DNA of 64,000 bases, taken from positions 437,127-501,126 of the forward strand of contig BGKB01000016.1 in NCBI GenBank assembly GCA_003116975.1, given 5' to 3'. The translations under genes and the position numbers were made by a program. Below are positions 9,813 through 19,553 of the stretch, in pieces (the stretch's first letter is position 1; each line of letters starts with the position of its first letter). Under the pieces are notes generated by a model. It was not told the origin of the DNA and ran no database searches. It saw only the letters and a program-made list of their open reading frames with translations. This DNA is from Aurantiochytrium sp. KH105 (Eukaryota; Sar; Bigyra; Thraustochytrida; Thraustochytriidae).

Positions 9813-10322
9813 TGCGCGCGCTCTAGGCGGGCGCCCTTTGCCCGGGTTCGCCAAGACCTGTTTCTGGGCAGACAAACAAACGGTCGCCCGCCACTTGCGT
9901 GCCAATACGACTCAGAGACGCCTCAGCTCACTTGTAGACAGGCAGGCAGATAAATAGGCAGGCGGGCGGGCCTTTCTTTCCTAGGTCAGTCTGTCACGTG
10001 CAGAACTCCGCTTCCCGATGCTCGCGACGCAGTAATTAGTCCGTTGACGTACTGGAGTTCTGTAGCCACGGTAGTACACACCCCTCCCACATAAAAAAAA
10101 AAGAATTCTTGGTTATTGGATGAGGAAAAGGATGAAGAAGTTGAGAGCGCTCTTGGCACGCGCGGCTCCAAAAAGTGGCCAAGTGCGAGAAAAGAGCAAG
10201 TGTCGGAATGCGAGCAATCTATTTTTGGCTGGCTCCATCGAAAGCATTGTCGAAGCGCAGGAAGAGTTTGCAAAAAGTCAAGCTGGCGGCGGCGCGCCGA
10301 AGGAAAGGAACGCGCCAGGCAA
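9813..10322. other. Divergent intergenic region
   Basis: 510-bp spacer between the divergent dynein-like and WW-protein genes. It contains short C/G-rich direct repeats around 9945-9972 and an A10 tract near 10093. The frame of the WW gene stays open back to 10116 but without an ATG, and an out-of-frame ATG at 10120 would be an upstream ORF if transcribed. Confidence 0.5.
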
Positions 10323-12035
10323 ATGGCGGAGATGGACGCGAACGCAAACGCGGATGCGCGAGAAGAAGCTGAAGCGAACGTCGCGCCGCTTTGCTGCGGC
10401 TGCTTCGCGTTCTGGGGCAAAAACGAGCACAGGCAAGGCGAAAACGGAAAGTCGGAGACTCGTGCGCATCCTGCAACTTTGCAAAAGAACCCTGATCGTG
10501 TAGCAGCAAGAACCACAGCAGCAGCGACTGCGGCGGCGACGGCGACTTCGCCATCACAGAGCACGAGTGATGAAATTGTCGAATTCGAAGCCAAACAGCA
10601 TCAGGCGCAAGACAGCGACGAGTTTGTTGACGTCAGTCTGGACGACGAAAGCTCCGACAAGAGCAATGACACTGATGAGGGACCAAGCCGTCCGAGCACA
10701 CCGCTTTCCTTGCGCAAGAGGAAATTGTTGCCTTCACCGAGACGACGCAGGTCCCGGGCCAACGACGCTGACCTCGCCCCAATCGAGCCTTCTTCTCCAG
10801 GAACGCCCGGGCTCGTCCCAGATGCGGAGACCAAGCAAGCGACGGAGCCGCCTTGCGATGTGAAGAAGAAGCTTTCTTGTGATACGACGGAGCTGTCTGC
10901 CCCGCCCTGCAAAGACAGCAACGTCGAGAACTCTATCGACCACGTTTCGAATGAACATTCTTCTGACATGGAAGACGCAGATGATTTCGTCGACGACGAT
11001 TCGAGTGTCGATGAGAGCAACAAGAATATTGAATTTGAGGAGCCGGCAACACCTGCTGTGGAGCCATCGAGCGCCTCCAGCGAAGACGTGAGTCGGGAGA
11101 GCGAGTTGTCATCTTCTGATACCGATCCGGAAAAAAGTGGTGCATCGGAGGGACTGGAAATGCCTGAAGAAGCAAATGAGAAGGCAAATGACTCTGCCAC
11201 AGGCTCGCCGGCAGGCGATATTGAGCGCGAGACGTCTCCAGAGGCCGAAAAGGTGCTGGACCATACAGTCGAAGAGTTTCAAATGCACGATAGCGCGAGC
11301 GAGAACTCTCAGGATGCTGAATGCTCCCCAAACGACACTGACTCGTCATTGAAGAAAGCTGATGACGAGACCTCTAAGATTATTGTCGTCGAAATGCGAG
11401 AATCAACTCCAGCCTATCATCAAGACAAGAATGGGTGCACTTTCAAGACGGAGGCACCAACGGATTTGCAATCGAAAGAAAGCATGATCTTCGAACATGC
11501 AAAAGATACAAACGACGAGGAGGAGGAGGAGAAGGAGAAGGAAGCGGAGTCAAAAGAAGACGAGAGCGCTGGCAATACACGCTGGCTCGAAATCAAGGAC
11601 TCAAAAACAGGCCGCATGTATTACTACAATGAGTCGACAAAGAAGAGTGTGTGGAAGAAACCTGCAGACTTCGATCGCCAGAGCGTTCTTCTCGCTATGG
11701 AGGAACGGCGCAAGGGCGAAGTCGATTGGGTTGAGGCCGTCGATGAACTCGGTAGAGTGTACTACTTTGATCAAAACACTATGGCGGCTCGTTGGGACCG
11801 CCCCGCCTCGCTCTCGCTTCCCGAGGTGGCGACACAGCTAAAGCAGGAGAAAGACTCTCTTGCCTCTGTTGACACCAAGACGAAAGTACCGGCACGTAAA
11901 GAGGTCCTCTCCCCCACATACATTGCGCGTTCTTTCGGGTCGCGTGCAAGGTCCGCTACATCGAACTTTCACAGTCGCGTCGGCCACATCTGTGGTACGA
12001 ACGATGGCAACATCGTAGAGCAGCCGCACAAGTAG
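10323..12035 (+). CDS. Acidic disordered protein with two C-terminal WW domains
   Basis: A 570-residue protein. Most of it is low-complexity Ser/Glu/Asp/Thr sequence with many SDE- and SP-type sites, interrupted by a basic KRKLLPSPRRRRSR stretch that could act as a nuclear localisation signal. Two WW domains lie near the C-terminus: about residues 419-449 (TRWLEIKDSKTGRMYYYN...VWKKP) and 467-497 (DWVEAVDELGRVYYF...ARWDRP), each with the two Trp and the central aromatic cluster; WW domains bind proline-rich ligands. A short Cys motif, CCGCF, lies near residue 24. The first in-frame ATG is at 10323; the frame is open further upstream but only from a TTG. Function is unknown beyond ligand binding; splicing or transcription-linked WW proteins have similar layouts. 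Confidence 0.8.
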   Translation: MAEMDANANADAREEAEANVAPLCCGCFAFWGKNEHRQGENGKSETRAHPATLQKNPDRVAARTTAAATAAATATSPSQSTSDEIVEFEAKQHQAQDSDEFVDVSLDDESSDKSNDTDEGPSRPSTPLSLRKRKLLPSPRRRRSRANDADLAPIEPSSPGTPGLVPDAETKQATEPPCDVKKKLSCDTTELSAPPCKDSNVENSIDHVSNEHSSDMEDADDFVDDDSSVDESNKNIEFEEPATPAVEPSSASSEDVSRESELSSSDTDPEKSGASEGLEMPEEANEKANDSATGSPAGDIERETSPEAEKVLDHTVEEFQMHDSASENSQDAECSPNDTDSSLKKADDETSKIIVVEMRESTPAYHQDKNGCTFKTEAPTDLQSKESMIFEHAKDTNDEEEEEKEKEAESKEDESAGNTRWLEIKDSKTGRMYYYNESTKKSVWKKPADFDRQSVLLAMEERRKGEVDWVEAVDELGRVYYFDQNTMAARWDRPASLSLPEVATQLKQEKDSLASVDTKTKVPARKEVLSPTYIARSFGSRARSATSNFHSRVGHICGTNDGNIVEQPHK

Positions 12036-12209
12036 ATTGACGAGTTGACCAGAAATTTTTCAAAACATGAAAAGATGTGCGGTGTTGTCCAAATTTCCTT
12101 CCCCGTTCGGTTTCATTGTGCAGTAGAAACTGTCTTGGCCAGCCCATTGATTCGACAGTGAGCAAAAGACAAAGCCAAAAACCAAGAGAAAAAAGCGGGC
12201 GGTGTTACA

Positions 12210-12236
12210 TTTTTTTTTTGGGGGGGGGGGGGGGGG
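12210..12236. repeat. T10-G17 homopolymer tract
   Basis: Ten T followed by 17 G on the plus strand, eight bases beyond the CDC16 stop codon and in the convergent spacer (12036-12244) shared with the WW gene. On the CDC16 transcript it would read as a C17 run followed by A10. Confidence 0.95.
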
Positions 12237-12244
12237 ACCCTTTT

Positions 12245-14515
12245 TTAAATGTCCATGGGACGCGGCATGCGTCTCGATCTCGGACGCATGTCCGAAGATG
12301 GTGGGGCCTCAATCGGCTTTATTTCGTAGCTGATGGCAGGAACATGGCCAGGCAAGGCGTACACCTCCGTGAGAGCCTTGTCAAGCATTTCGCTTGCAAA
12401 GGTATCCTCAGGCTTGAGGCCGAGCGCACTATGATAGCTCTGAATGGCGTCGTCGAGACGATTCTGTAGATGGTAGGTGATGCCAAGCGCAGAGTAAATA
12501 GAGGCTTCTTTCGGGTTGTAGCTGAGCGCTTCCTCATAGTAGCGGATCGCATCATCAAAGCGACGCATTCGACGGTAGGCATGGCCGAGATTGAACATGA
12601 CAGGCTCCCAAGCATGACGGAGACGCTCAGGTTGCGATTTGCAGAGTGATAAGCCCTGTTTGAAGCAGTCGACGGCTTCTTTGAGACGGCCCTGGCGAAA
12701 ATGCACGACGCCAAGCTCATTAAACACCAGCGGATCGGTAGCACACATGGACTTTGCCTGACGGCAAAACTGCTCCGCAAGCGGCACATTGTTGGTACGT
12801 AGATACTCGATGGCCGTGCAGAGTACGGGCAAATGACAGCCTGCGAAAAGTCGCGAGGAGGTGCGATAAGCCGCCATGGCCTGATCAGACTCATCCTGCG
12901 CGGCAAAGGCGTGACCAAATCCGATCCACGCCTCGGCCATGGATGGATCCATGGCCGTCGCCTTGTGAAAGAAGCGGCGCGCAGCCTCGTACTTGCCGAT
13001 GCAGTAATAATAGCAAGCCACCGCGAACCATGAAACGGCAAGCGACGGGTAGGCGTCGACAAGTTGATGCGCCGTGTGAAAGAGCTCGCTCTTGCGCTTG
13101 AGCTCAACCAGCGCGGCCAGGTGCACCTTGATGCAACGAAGGTGAAAGGGGTCTTGTGCGCGGATTTTGGAGGTGAGCTGGTACGCCCCAAGTGCGTCGT
13201 GTTGTTGGAAGACGCACTCGGCCCGGTCCGCGGCGCAGTCGAGGTCATTGCCAAGGTTATGACGTCGCGTATCAACTAGGGGCGTGACGGGATCTGGCGC
13301 TGCAACAACCTTGTCGAGACGTTTGAAGCGGGCGGCGACGGGCTGACTAAAGTCGTGTTTGCTGAGTCGACTCGAGTACACGGCAAAAAGCCAGGCAGCG
13401 TCGTCCTCAAAGGCGCGATAACGATGCAACTCGCTCATGAGCTGGCGCTCTTCTACGGGGCGCAGCTGACTGTCGACGAGGGCATCAAATGCTTCATAGC
13501 AGTAAATGTCGCACACGAGGGCGGCCTTGAACCATTTCGAGGCGCGCGGACGGTTGTCCAAGGTCTCGTAGACGCGTCCCCGCAAAAGACACAGCATGGC
13601 GATGGGATTGACCTGACCCGTGCCCAGTTGACGTGTCTGCGAGTCCTTTTGCGTCGACTGCGCGGGGCGCGGAGCCGTCGAGGTCTCGCCTGCAGCCGTC
13701 ATTTCAAGGACCCGCTTGGCGCGACTTCGCAATCGATCTAGATTCATGTCTCCCAAGACCTGCTCCAGCACGCTCTGTGCCTCCTCGTGTTGGCCACTTT
13801 CGACAAGACACTGCACGGCAAGGACGATGAACTCTACGTTTGCGTCAATGAGGACATCTTGCGTCGACTTGCGAGGCGCCGAGGATCGCGAATTGTTGGA
13901 CTGACGCCGCGTGCCGACACTGGGTCCGCCCGCGATATTGCCTCGATTGTCGTCGGCGGCAAGCTTTGCTGCGAGCGCGGCGAGAGGGTTGCTGTGCGCG
14001 GATCTGTTCGATTTCGACGCGAGGCCTCCCCCTGCTGCCATGCGCGTGACGCCGGCTGGTTGCATATTTTCTTGCTGGGTTTGCAGAAACCCGTGGGTCT
14101 GGATAAGATGGACGGCGCGGCGATATTGTTTGGCGCGATAGTACGCTTGCGCGAGAAGGAGGACATCACGGGGCTGGGCCCCCGACAGCGTGACCAGCTT
14201 TGACGCAAAGAAGATGGCGTTCTCGTGCATATTGGAGGTGAGACTTCCCTGCACCGTTTGACGAAGTAGCTGGAGATCTACTTCGAGAGCGCCTCCTGGT
14301 GTCCTCGTCCGAAGAGACGCTGCTCCTGGCACTGACGACGAAGACGACGACGACGCCGTCGTTCCCGGGAGACCCGTGGAGATGGCAATGCGGGGTCTCG
14401 ACGCGGCAGTTTTGGGCCCTGCCTTGGCCTCGGTCGTGTCTTGGGTCTCGGGCTCATCGTCGTCGCTGACGGCCCCGAGCGAGAGCCGCAGCGGCTTGAC
14501 GCCCCTCCGCGTCAT
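12245..14515 (-). CDS. CDC16: Anaphase-promoting complex TPR subunit CDC16/APC6
   Basis: A 756-residue TPR-repeat protein of the APC/C, the ubiquitin ligase that drives mitotic exit. Diagnostic pieces are an early TPR with YYRAKQYRRAVHLI, the block AMLCLLRGRVYETLDNR followed by KWFKAALVCDIYCYEAFDAL (typical of CDC16/APC6), and a C-terminal series of TPRs including WFAVACYYYCIGKYEAARRF, AWIGFGHAFAAQDESDQAM and EPVMFNLGHAYRRMRRFDDA. In known complexes CDC16 forms a homodimeric arch that binds CDC26. The N-terminal 110 residues and an insert around 155-210 are Ser/Ala-rich and probably disordered. The start ATG at 14515 begins MTRRGVKPLRLS. One uninterrupted exon, convergent with the WW gene and divergent from uL13. 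Confidence 0.93.
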   Translation of the reverse strand: MTRRGVKPLRLSLGAVSDDDEPETQDTTEAKAGPKTAASRPRIAISTGLPGTTASSSSSSSVPGAASLRTRTPGGALEVDLQLLRQTVQGSLTSNMHENAIFFASKLVTLSGAQPRDVLLLAQAYYRAKQYRRAVHLIQTHGFLQTQQENMQPAGVTRMAAGGGLASKSNRSAHSNPLAALAAKLAADDNRGNIAGGPSVGTRRQSNNSRSSAPRKSTQDVLIDANVEFIVLAVQCLVESGQHEEAQSVLEQVLGDMNLDRLRSRAKRVLEMTAAGETSTAPRPAQSTQKDSQTRQLGTGQVNPIAMLCLLRGRVYETLDNRPRASKWFKAALVCDIYCYEAFDALVDSQLRPVEERQLMSELHRYRAFEDDAAWLFAVYSSRLSKHDFSQPVAARFKRLDKVVAAPDPVTPLVDTRRHNLGNDLDCAADRAECVFQQHDALGAYQLTSKIRAQDPFHLRCIKVHLAALVELKRKSELFHTAHQLVDAYPSLAVSWFAVACYYYCIGKYEAARRFFHKATAMDPSMAEAWIGFGHAFAAQDESDQAMAAYRTSSRLFAGCHLPVLCTAIEYLRTNNVPLAEQFCRQAKSMCATDPLVFNELGVVHFRQGRLKEAVDCFKQGLSLCKSQPERLRHAWEPVMFNLGHAYRRMRRFDDAIRYYEEALSYNPKEASIYSALGITYHLQNRLDDAIQSYHSALGLKPEDTFASEMLDKALTEVYALPGHVPAISYEIKPIEAPPSSDMRPRSRRMPRPMDI

Positions 14516-15936
14516 GCTCGCCAGGGTCGGTCCTCGCGCGCGGCCTCCGCGCAGGCAGAGCTCGTCCTCCTCCGCGACGGTTGCCGCTTTCCTCGAATCT
14601 GCAGCAGCCGAGCCGAGCCGAGCCGAGCCGAGCCGAGCCTGGCCGAGACAAGTTGTGCCGCCGCCGCGGGCGAGGGTGCGCTCCGCTCCGCTGCCGCGCC
14701 GTGCCGCGCGAGACGCGTGCAGCCGCGCGCTCCTGCGTCGGGGTCTTGGGCGCGATCAGCCGGATTCGCGCGACCTCGTTCTGCAGGGAGCGAGGCGAAG
14801 CGACCCAGGTGAACGAACAAGAAGAAGAAGGAGCAGAAACTAGGAGGAGGAGGAGAACTAGCCCAGGCCTGGGACAGCGGACGCTGGTAACGCACGCGCG
14901 CAGAATGATTGTGATGATGGAGGGAGGGGGGCGGAGGGAGACAGGGAGTGAAATGGGATGGAGTGTAGCAACATCAGATGCAAGGAGAGGAAGGACAACC
15001 AGTCAATCGTTGGGAACAACGTCGAGCTTCGTTCCATTTCTGTCCGTGCAAATTGAAAGCTCTCGAGAATTCTTAGGGGGTTGAGACAAGGTGGAAGAAG
15101 CAGCGTTTTGGTCGACGAGAAAAACTTGCCTCGTTTGTTGGTTGGGATGTTGTTCTGTTTCTTTTTCCGATTTGGGAGGATTGCGTCGCTGCTCTTCGGC
15201 ATGTCGAGAACCCCCATATTCCACTGGAAGCTTGCCAAACGACCTGAAGTTCACATCCATCATGATTCCGAATCGAATCGTTGTCTACAAGCCAAGCACG
15301 TGATTACGCACGCTCGCTTCCCTCCTCATCTGCCACTGTCAGCTGCAGCTTTCCCTTGTCTCCATTTTCACTTTCCTTCCTTTCCCTCCCTCCGAGTCCT
15401 CCTCTCCTCGCTCGACCTTTTCCTTTCTTTCGCCACTCGCGCGCGAGCGAGCCTCCGCCGTCCCCTCCTCTGTCATCCGAGCGAGCCTTGTGCGCTCGCT
15501 GCCTCTCCCTCGCCTCGCCCGCAAACCAGGGTTTACAGATCCCGGCGCGCCGCAGCGCCGAAGTCCTGCTACGGGCGGCGGCTACGGCCCCCTAGTGACC
15601 CGTGGAAGGGTCGGCGCGGCGCAAGGCGGCGCAAGTGGGCTATGGCGCCGGAGCTGCACTTGCGGCGGCGGAGGCCGAGTGTGCGGGGGGCCGTATAAGC
15701 GGTTGCGGCGCGGCGATAGCGCAGTGGGCGCGGGGCCGAATTGGTGGGTGGCAGAGGCGCGGGTGCTTGGCCTTGGAAGGAGGAGGAAGGGAGGGAGGGA
15801 AAGGAGAGGCAGGAAGGGGGGGCGAGGGCGCAAAACCAGAGGTCGAGAGGTTGGCGGCGCGGAGTCGCAGCAGACCGAGAGCAAGGCAGGCAGCAGCAGC
15901 GGAGTCGCAGCAGCAGCCAGGCTTGGAGAGGAGAAG
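14516..15936. other. Divergent intergenic region with AGCCG repeat
   Basis: 1.4-kb spacer between CDC16 and uL13. An AGCCG pentanucleotide runs from about 14606 to 14639, just upstream of CDC16. Pyrimidine-rich sequence occupies about 15320-15480. The last 350 bp before uL13 are purine- and GC-rich, probably its 5' UTR and promoter. No convincing gene; open frames here are products of base bias. Confidence 0.5.
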
Positions 15937-16536
15937 ATGTTCGAGCGCGTGATCGTCGTGGACTGCCGCGGGCACCTTATGGGTCGCCTCGCGAGCATCA
16001 TCGCCAAGGAGCTCCTGTGCGGCCAGCGCGTGGTCGCCGTGCGCTGCGAGGAGCTGGAGATCTCCGGCCACAAATGGCGCAACCGGATCAAGCTCGAGAA
16101 CAAGTTCAACAAGAAGATGAACTCTAACCCCGAGCGCGGCCCCTTCTCGCTGCGATCCCCCAAGCAGCAGCTCACCCGCATGATCCGTGGCATGATCCCG
16201 CACAAGACCGCCCGCGGCAAGGCCGCCATGATCCGCCTCAAGGCCTTCGAGGGCATCCCCCACCCCTACGACCGCATGAAGCGCATGGTGATCCCTGAGG
16301 CCCTCAAGGTCCTTCGCCTGCGCCCCGGCCGCAAGTCCACCAACCTTGGCGAGCTCACCGCGAGCTACGGCTGGAAGCACAAGGAGATTGTCGCTACCCT
16401 TGAGGAGAAGCGCAAGGTTAAGGGCGCTGCCTACTTTGAGCGCAAGATGGCAGACCAGAAGCTCTTGAAGCAGGCCCGCGAGGAGGCTGACATCCCTGAG
16501 GATGCCAAGCAGACTCTCGAGCAGTTCGGCTACTAA
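15937..16536 (+). CDS. RPL13A: 60S ribosomal protein uL13 (L13a)
   Basis: A 199-residue protein matching eukaryotic uL13 (human L13a is 203 residues) along its length. It starts [20 protein letters not shown]; the core shows [16 protein letters not shown], then [15 protein letters not shown], then [18 protein letters not shown], and it ends in the usual charged helix. It is part of the large ribosomal subunit. The open frame extends far upstream in GC-rich sequence, but the family start is the ATG at 15937. Codon choice is strongly biased to C/G third positions, more than in most neighbours, as expected for a highly expressed gene. Confidence 0.98.
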   Translation: MFERVIVVDCRGHLMGRLASIIAKELLCGQRVVAVRCEELEISGHKWRNRIKLENKFNKKMNSNPERGPFSLRSPKQQLTRMIRGMIPHKTARGKAAMIRLKAFEGIPHPYDRMKRMVIPEALKVLRLRPGRKSTNLGELTASYGWKHKEIVATLEEKRKVKGAAYFERKMADQKLLKQAREEADIPEDAKQTLEQFGY

Positions 16537-17057
16537 GCGTCGTCGTGCTGGCGGACGAGGTCGCGTCGTGGGCTCGTTCATGCGTACGCAAGCGCGAGGT
16601 TGATCACGGGGTTTACCGTCGTACTGATTTGGCGCGGGTCAGATCAGGCCAGAGTGGCCCTGTGTTGCCCTACCCCAAGCTAGAACGAGCCTTTGCGCTT
16701 ACCGGAGGAAAGCTAATTTCTGTCCGCGTGTGCGTTCTGCGTTCGTGTCCTCACCTGCATTCGTATTTTGACAACATCCAACTACATACATCTTCCCCCT
16801 CCCCCCAAAATTCATTCCCGTCTTTTGCATTTCCTCCCCCTCCGTCATCCATCCATCAGAGAAGAGTTGACCTTGTTCGTTTCTATGTCGTGCCGGTTGC
16901 TTGTTTGGTTCACATCTTGATGACTGGCGATGAAGGCCAAGGCCGAATGAAGTCCATGACGCAATAAGACGCCCGTGGTTTGTTCGCTTCGCAAGTACTT
17001 CCGATTCCCGCAACAGAGCACAAAGAGTACGGGCACTGGAATGCTTGTTAATTTTAA
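16537..17057. other. uL13 3' region and left edge of the accessory island
   Basis: No gene seen. Base composition changes here: after about 16700 the sequence becomes more AT-rich, and at 17058 an open coiled-coil-encoding frame begins abruptly without an ATG, just after two in-frame stops (17049 and 17055). This may be near an insertion boundary. Confidence 0.4.
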
Positions 17058-19553
17058 AAGGACGAGACGATTGCTTCTGGACAAAAACGTTATCTAGAAC
17101 TGAATGGACGAATTCAAGAATTTGAACAACAAATTGCAACGCTCGAAAGCTCAAAGGCTGGGTTGGAGGCGGCAGCGCAAGTCTCAAAGTTGGAACTGGA
17201 GGCGGCCGTGGAAGCATTGCAAAAAGTAAGTCCAACAGGCGACTCTAACGAATCGACTTATTCCAAAGAAGATAGAATGTTTGCAGATTTGAAGTCCAAA
17301 TTTGCATTGTTGGAGGCATTGGCAACAAAGGCTGAAAGTTATGGACAGATGTTGATGAAAAAGTGGAACAGCGCGGCAACACTTACACACGTGGACAATG
17401 GTTTGAGTGAACTGAAGGATGCAGTCGAAACCGATATCCAAGATCTTGATAGCAGCATCAAAACGTACAGTTAACTCCTTTCAAAGAAAAAGGAGCTTGG
17501 GCAAACTACGCAGAGTATTCTTGACAAGACTGGAGAAATCTGCAAGATTTTGCTGGACTTTGAACAGGATGATAAGGGTCAACCCGACGATCTGATATCG
17601 CTAAAATCAGCTCTGGATAAAGAGACTTCGAGTCTGAAGAATTGTTCGAAGACAGTGAACTTAAGGTCAATTCATCAAATCCGTGGAAAACAAGATGAGC
17701 GAGCGAAAGCAAGCTGCAGCCGCTGCAGCCGAAGCAGCCCAGAAGGCTGAGGAAGAGAGACAAAGGCTGGCCAAGGAGCAAGTCGATGCTGACATTGTGA
17801 ATCAAAGGCCGCCGAGGATGCAGCCAAGAAGGCCAAGGAGCAAGCCGCTGCCGCTGCCGCTGCCGCTGCCGCAACCGCAACCGCAGACCAGTCCGAGGCT
17901 GCCACTTTCATCCAAGACGTGCTCAATGCATACAGTAAGGAATACGACTACAGTGCTTTGAAGGACGAGCAGGTGCAGTTCTTGAACGAAATTTCCACAT
18001 TTCCTGATGATGGTGACAACGCGCCACCAGAGAAGGCCAGCGAAGTTCTCGACGCTTTCCGCGCCATTAACAAGGAGATTGGCGATAGTGCGACTGGAAC
18101 TGTCATGGAACGGTACGCCTTCATGATGAAAAGCAGGATGGAAAAGATGCCAGGAGGCGATCAGATTCTCAAAACTATCGTCCAGGAGTTTGGCATTGAA
18201 ACGATTGCCAACGAGGACGTGGAACAGACGTTGTTGAACGTCATCACTCCAGCAGTGCTGAATCACAAGGACAAGGACAAGGGTGGCGTTGCCAGTGTTG
18301 CTGATGAAGTCTTATCCAACGACGTCGAGGAGGAGAATGTCGAGAAGGATCTCGAGGACGACGACGAGGACGAGGACGAGGCCTTGGGTAATGTAGCCAC
18401 ATTGGAAGGGGGCCGGATGACGGTGAACGCTGTCGATGTCGATGACGGCGACGACGAGGAAGACGACGAGGAAGACACTGAAGCGTTGACTCAGATGCTA
18501 CACCATGTCTTCAATTCTGCAAAAGCAGATGATGAAGGAGTTCATTTGCACTTCTTCGAGTTGTTAAATCAGGCGCTTGATGGAAAAACGAGCTTTACAG
18601 ATCTTATGGTTTTCGAGGATGCTATGAGCTCCGAAGATCTCGACAGCCTACAAAGTAAGATTGTTTCTAAATTTGGGAGTGGCCCAGAGGCTCTGGTTCC
18701 TGAGGACACTACTAGCTTTACTGAATTGAACCGTGATATCGTCTTTACTGATAATGAGTTAGCTGCTTGGGACAAAGCGAATATTGTGTTTCGCAGTATT
18801 GCGGCAAAGGACGTCAAAGTCGCGAAGTCCGCAATTTGGATCGCTGAGAAGATGCAAAATTATCTATCCGACACATCTTCCCAACAGTCAGAGTTACCCG
18901 GTGTCTCGCCAAAACTGATGGAAACTGATATGAAAGATGACGAGACCTACATTCGCTATGGAAAATACGCCGCGACTTACATTCTCTACGTGTCGCATCC
19001 ATCAACAGAAAATTTCAATATCATTGACTGCAAAGTGCTCTTTGATGGAATTGATCTTTCCAAGCTCTCCTTAGAGTACTTCCTCGCAGTTCCCGCTCGC
19101 GATTACTACGTTGAAGTGAGTCATGCTTATACATTCCCACACAAACTGAACAAGAATAACGTCAACGGAAAACCAACTTTCAAAAAGAACATTTCGGAAG
19201 ATGCATCAAGTTTAGTTTGGGCATCGCCTGGTGCCCTGGACGCATATTGGGGGATTCAAAAAAGACGAGCAACATTTGACGAATGGTATGGCCGAAAAGG
19301 AAAAACAACTGAAGATCTTCTTCTTGGGTTTGTAGAATTCGACTTGACGGACATAAATAAGGTCAAGACCTTCCAAGAAATTTTCATGGTATCGGTGATG
19401 AAGCAGAAGCCGTTAAAACGTATAAACAAGAGTAAACACACATCTGTTATTTTTTTTTTACCAATCTCAAATGATCGTTCAACCTACCTCGTTGCCTCTG
19501 ACCTGCAGAAGAAGGATGTGAAGGGAAGATTTTGCCACCTCGATATAAGGTAG
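17058..19553 (+). pseudogene. Decayed coiled-coil/acidic protein gene, family unknown
   Basis: A coding-like stretch of about 830 codons that is broken in its first third. From 17058 it reads as a coiled coil (KRYLELNGRIQEFEQQIATL and on), starting without an ATG. An in-frame TAA at 17472 interrupts it and the same frame resumes as LLSKKKELGQTTQSILDKTG. The frame then changes around 17635, 17672 and 17803 through a Lys/Ala/Glu-rich helix with an Ala run. From about 17805 the last frame stays open for about 580 codons; its first ATG is at 17919. That part has an Asp/Glu-rich linker (about 18290-18480) and a folded-looking C-terminal region with no recognised motif. The final 40 codons overlap the opposite-strand dehydrogenase and may be spill-over. 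An intact 544-residue product from 17919 remains possible. Its AT-richer codons differ from host neighbours. Confidence 0.6.
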
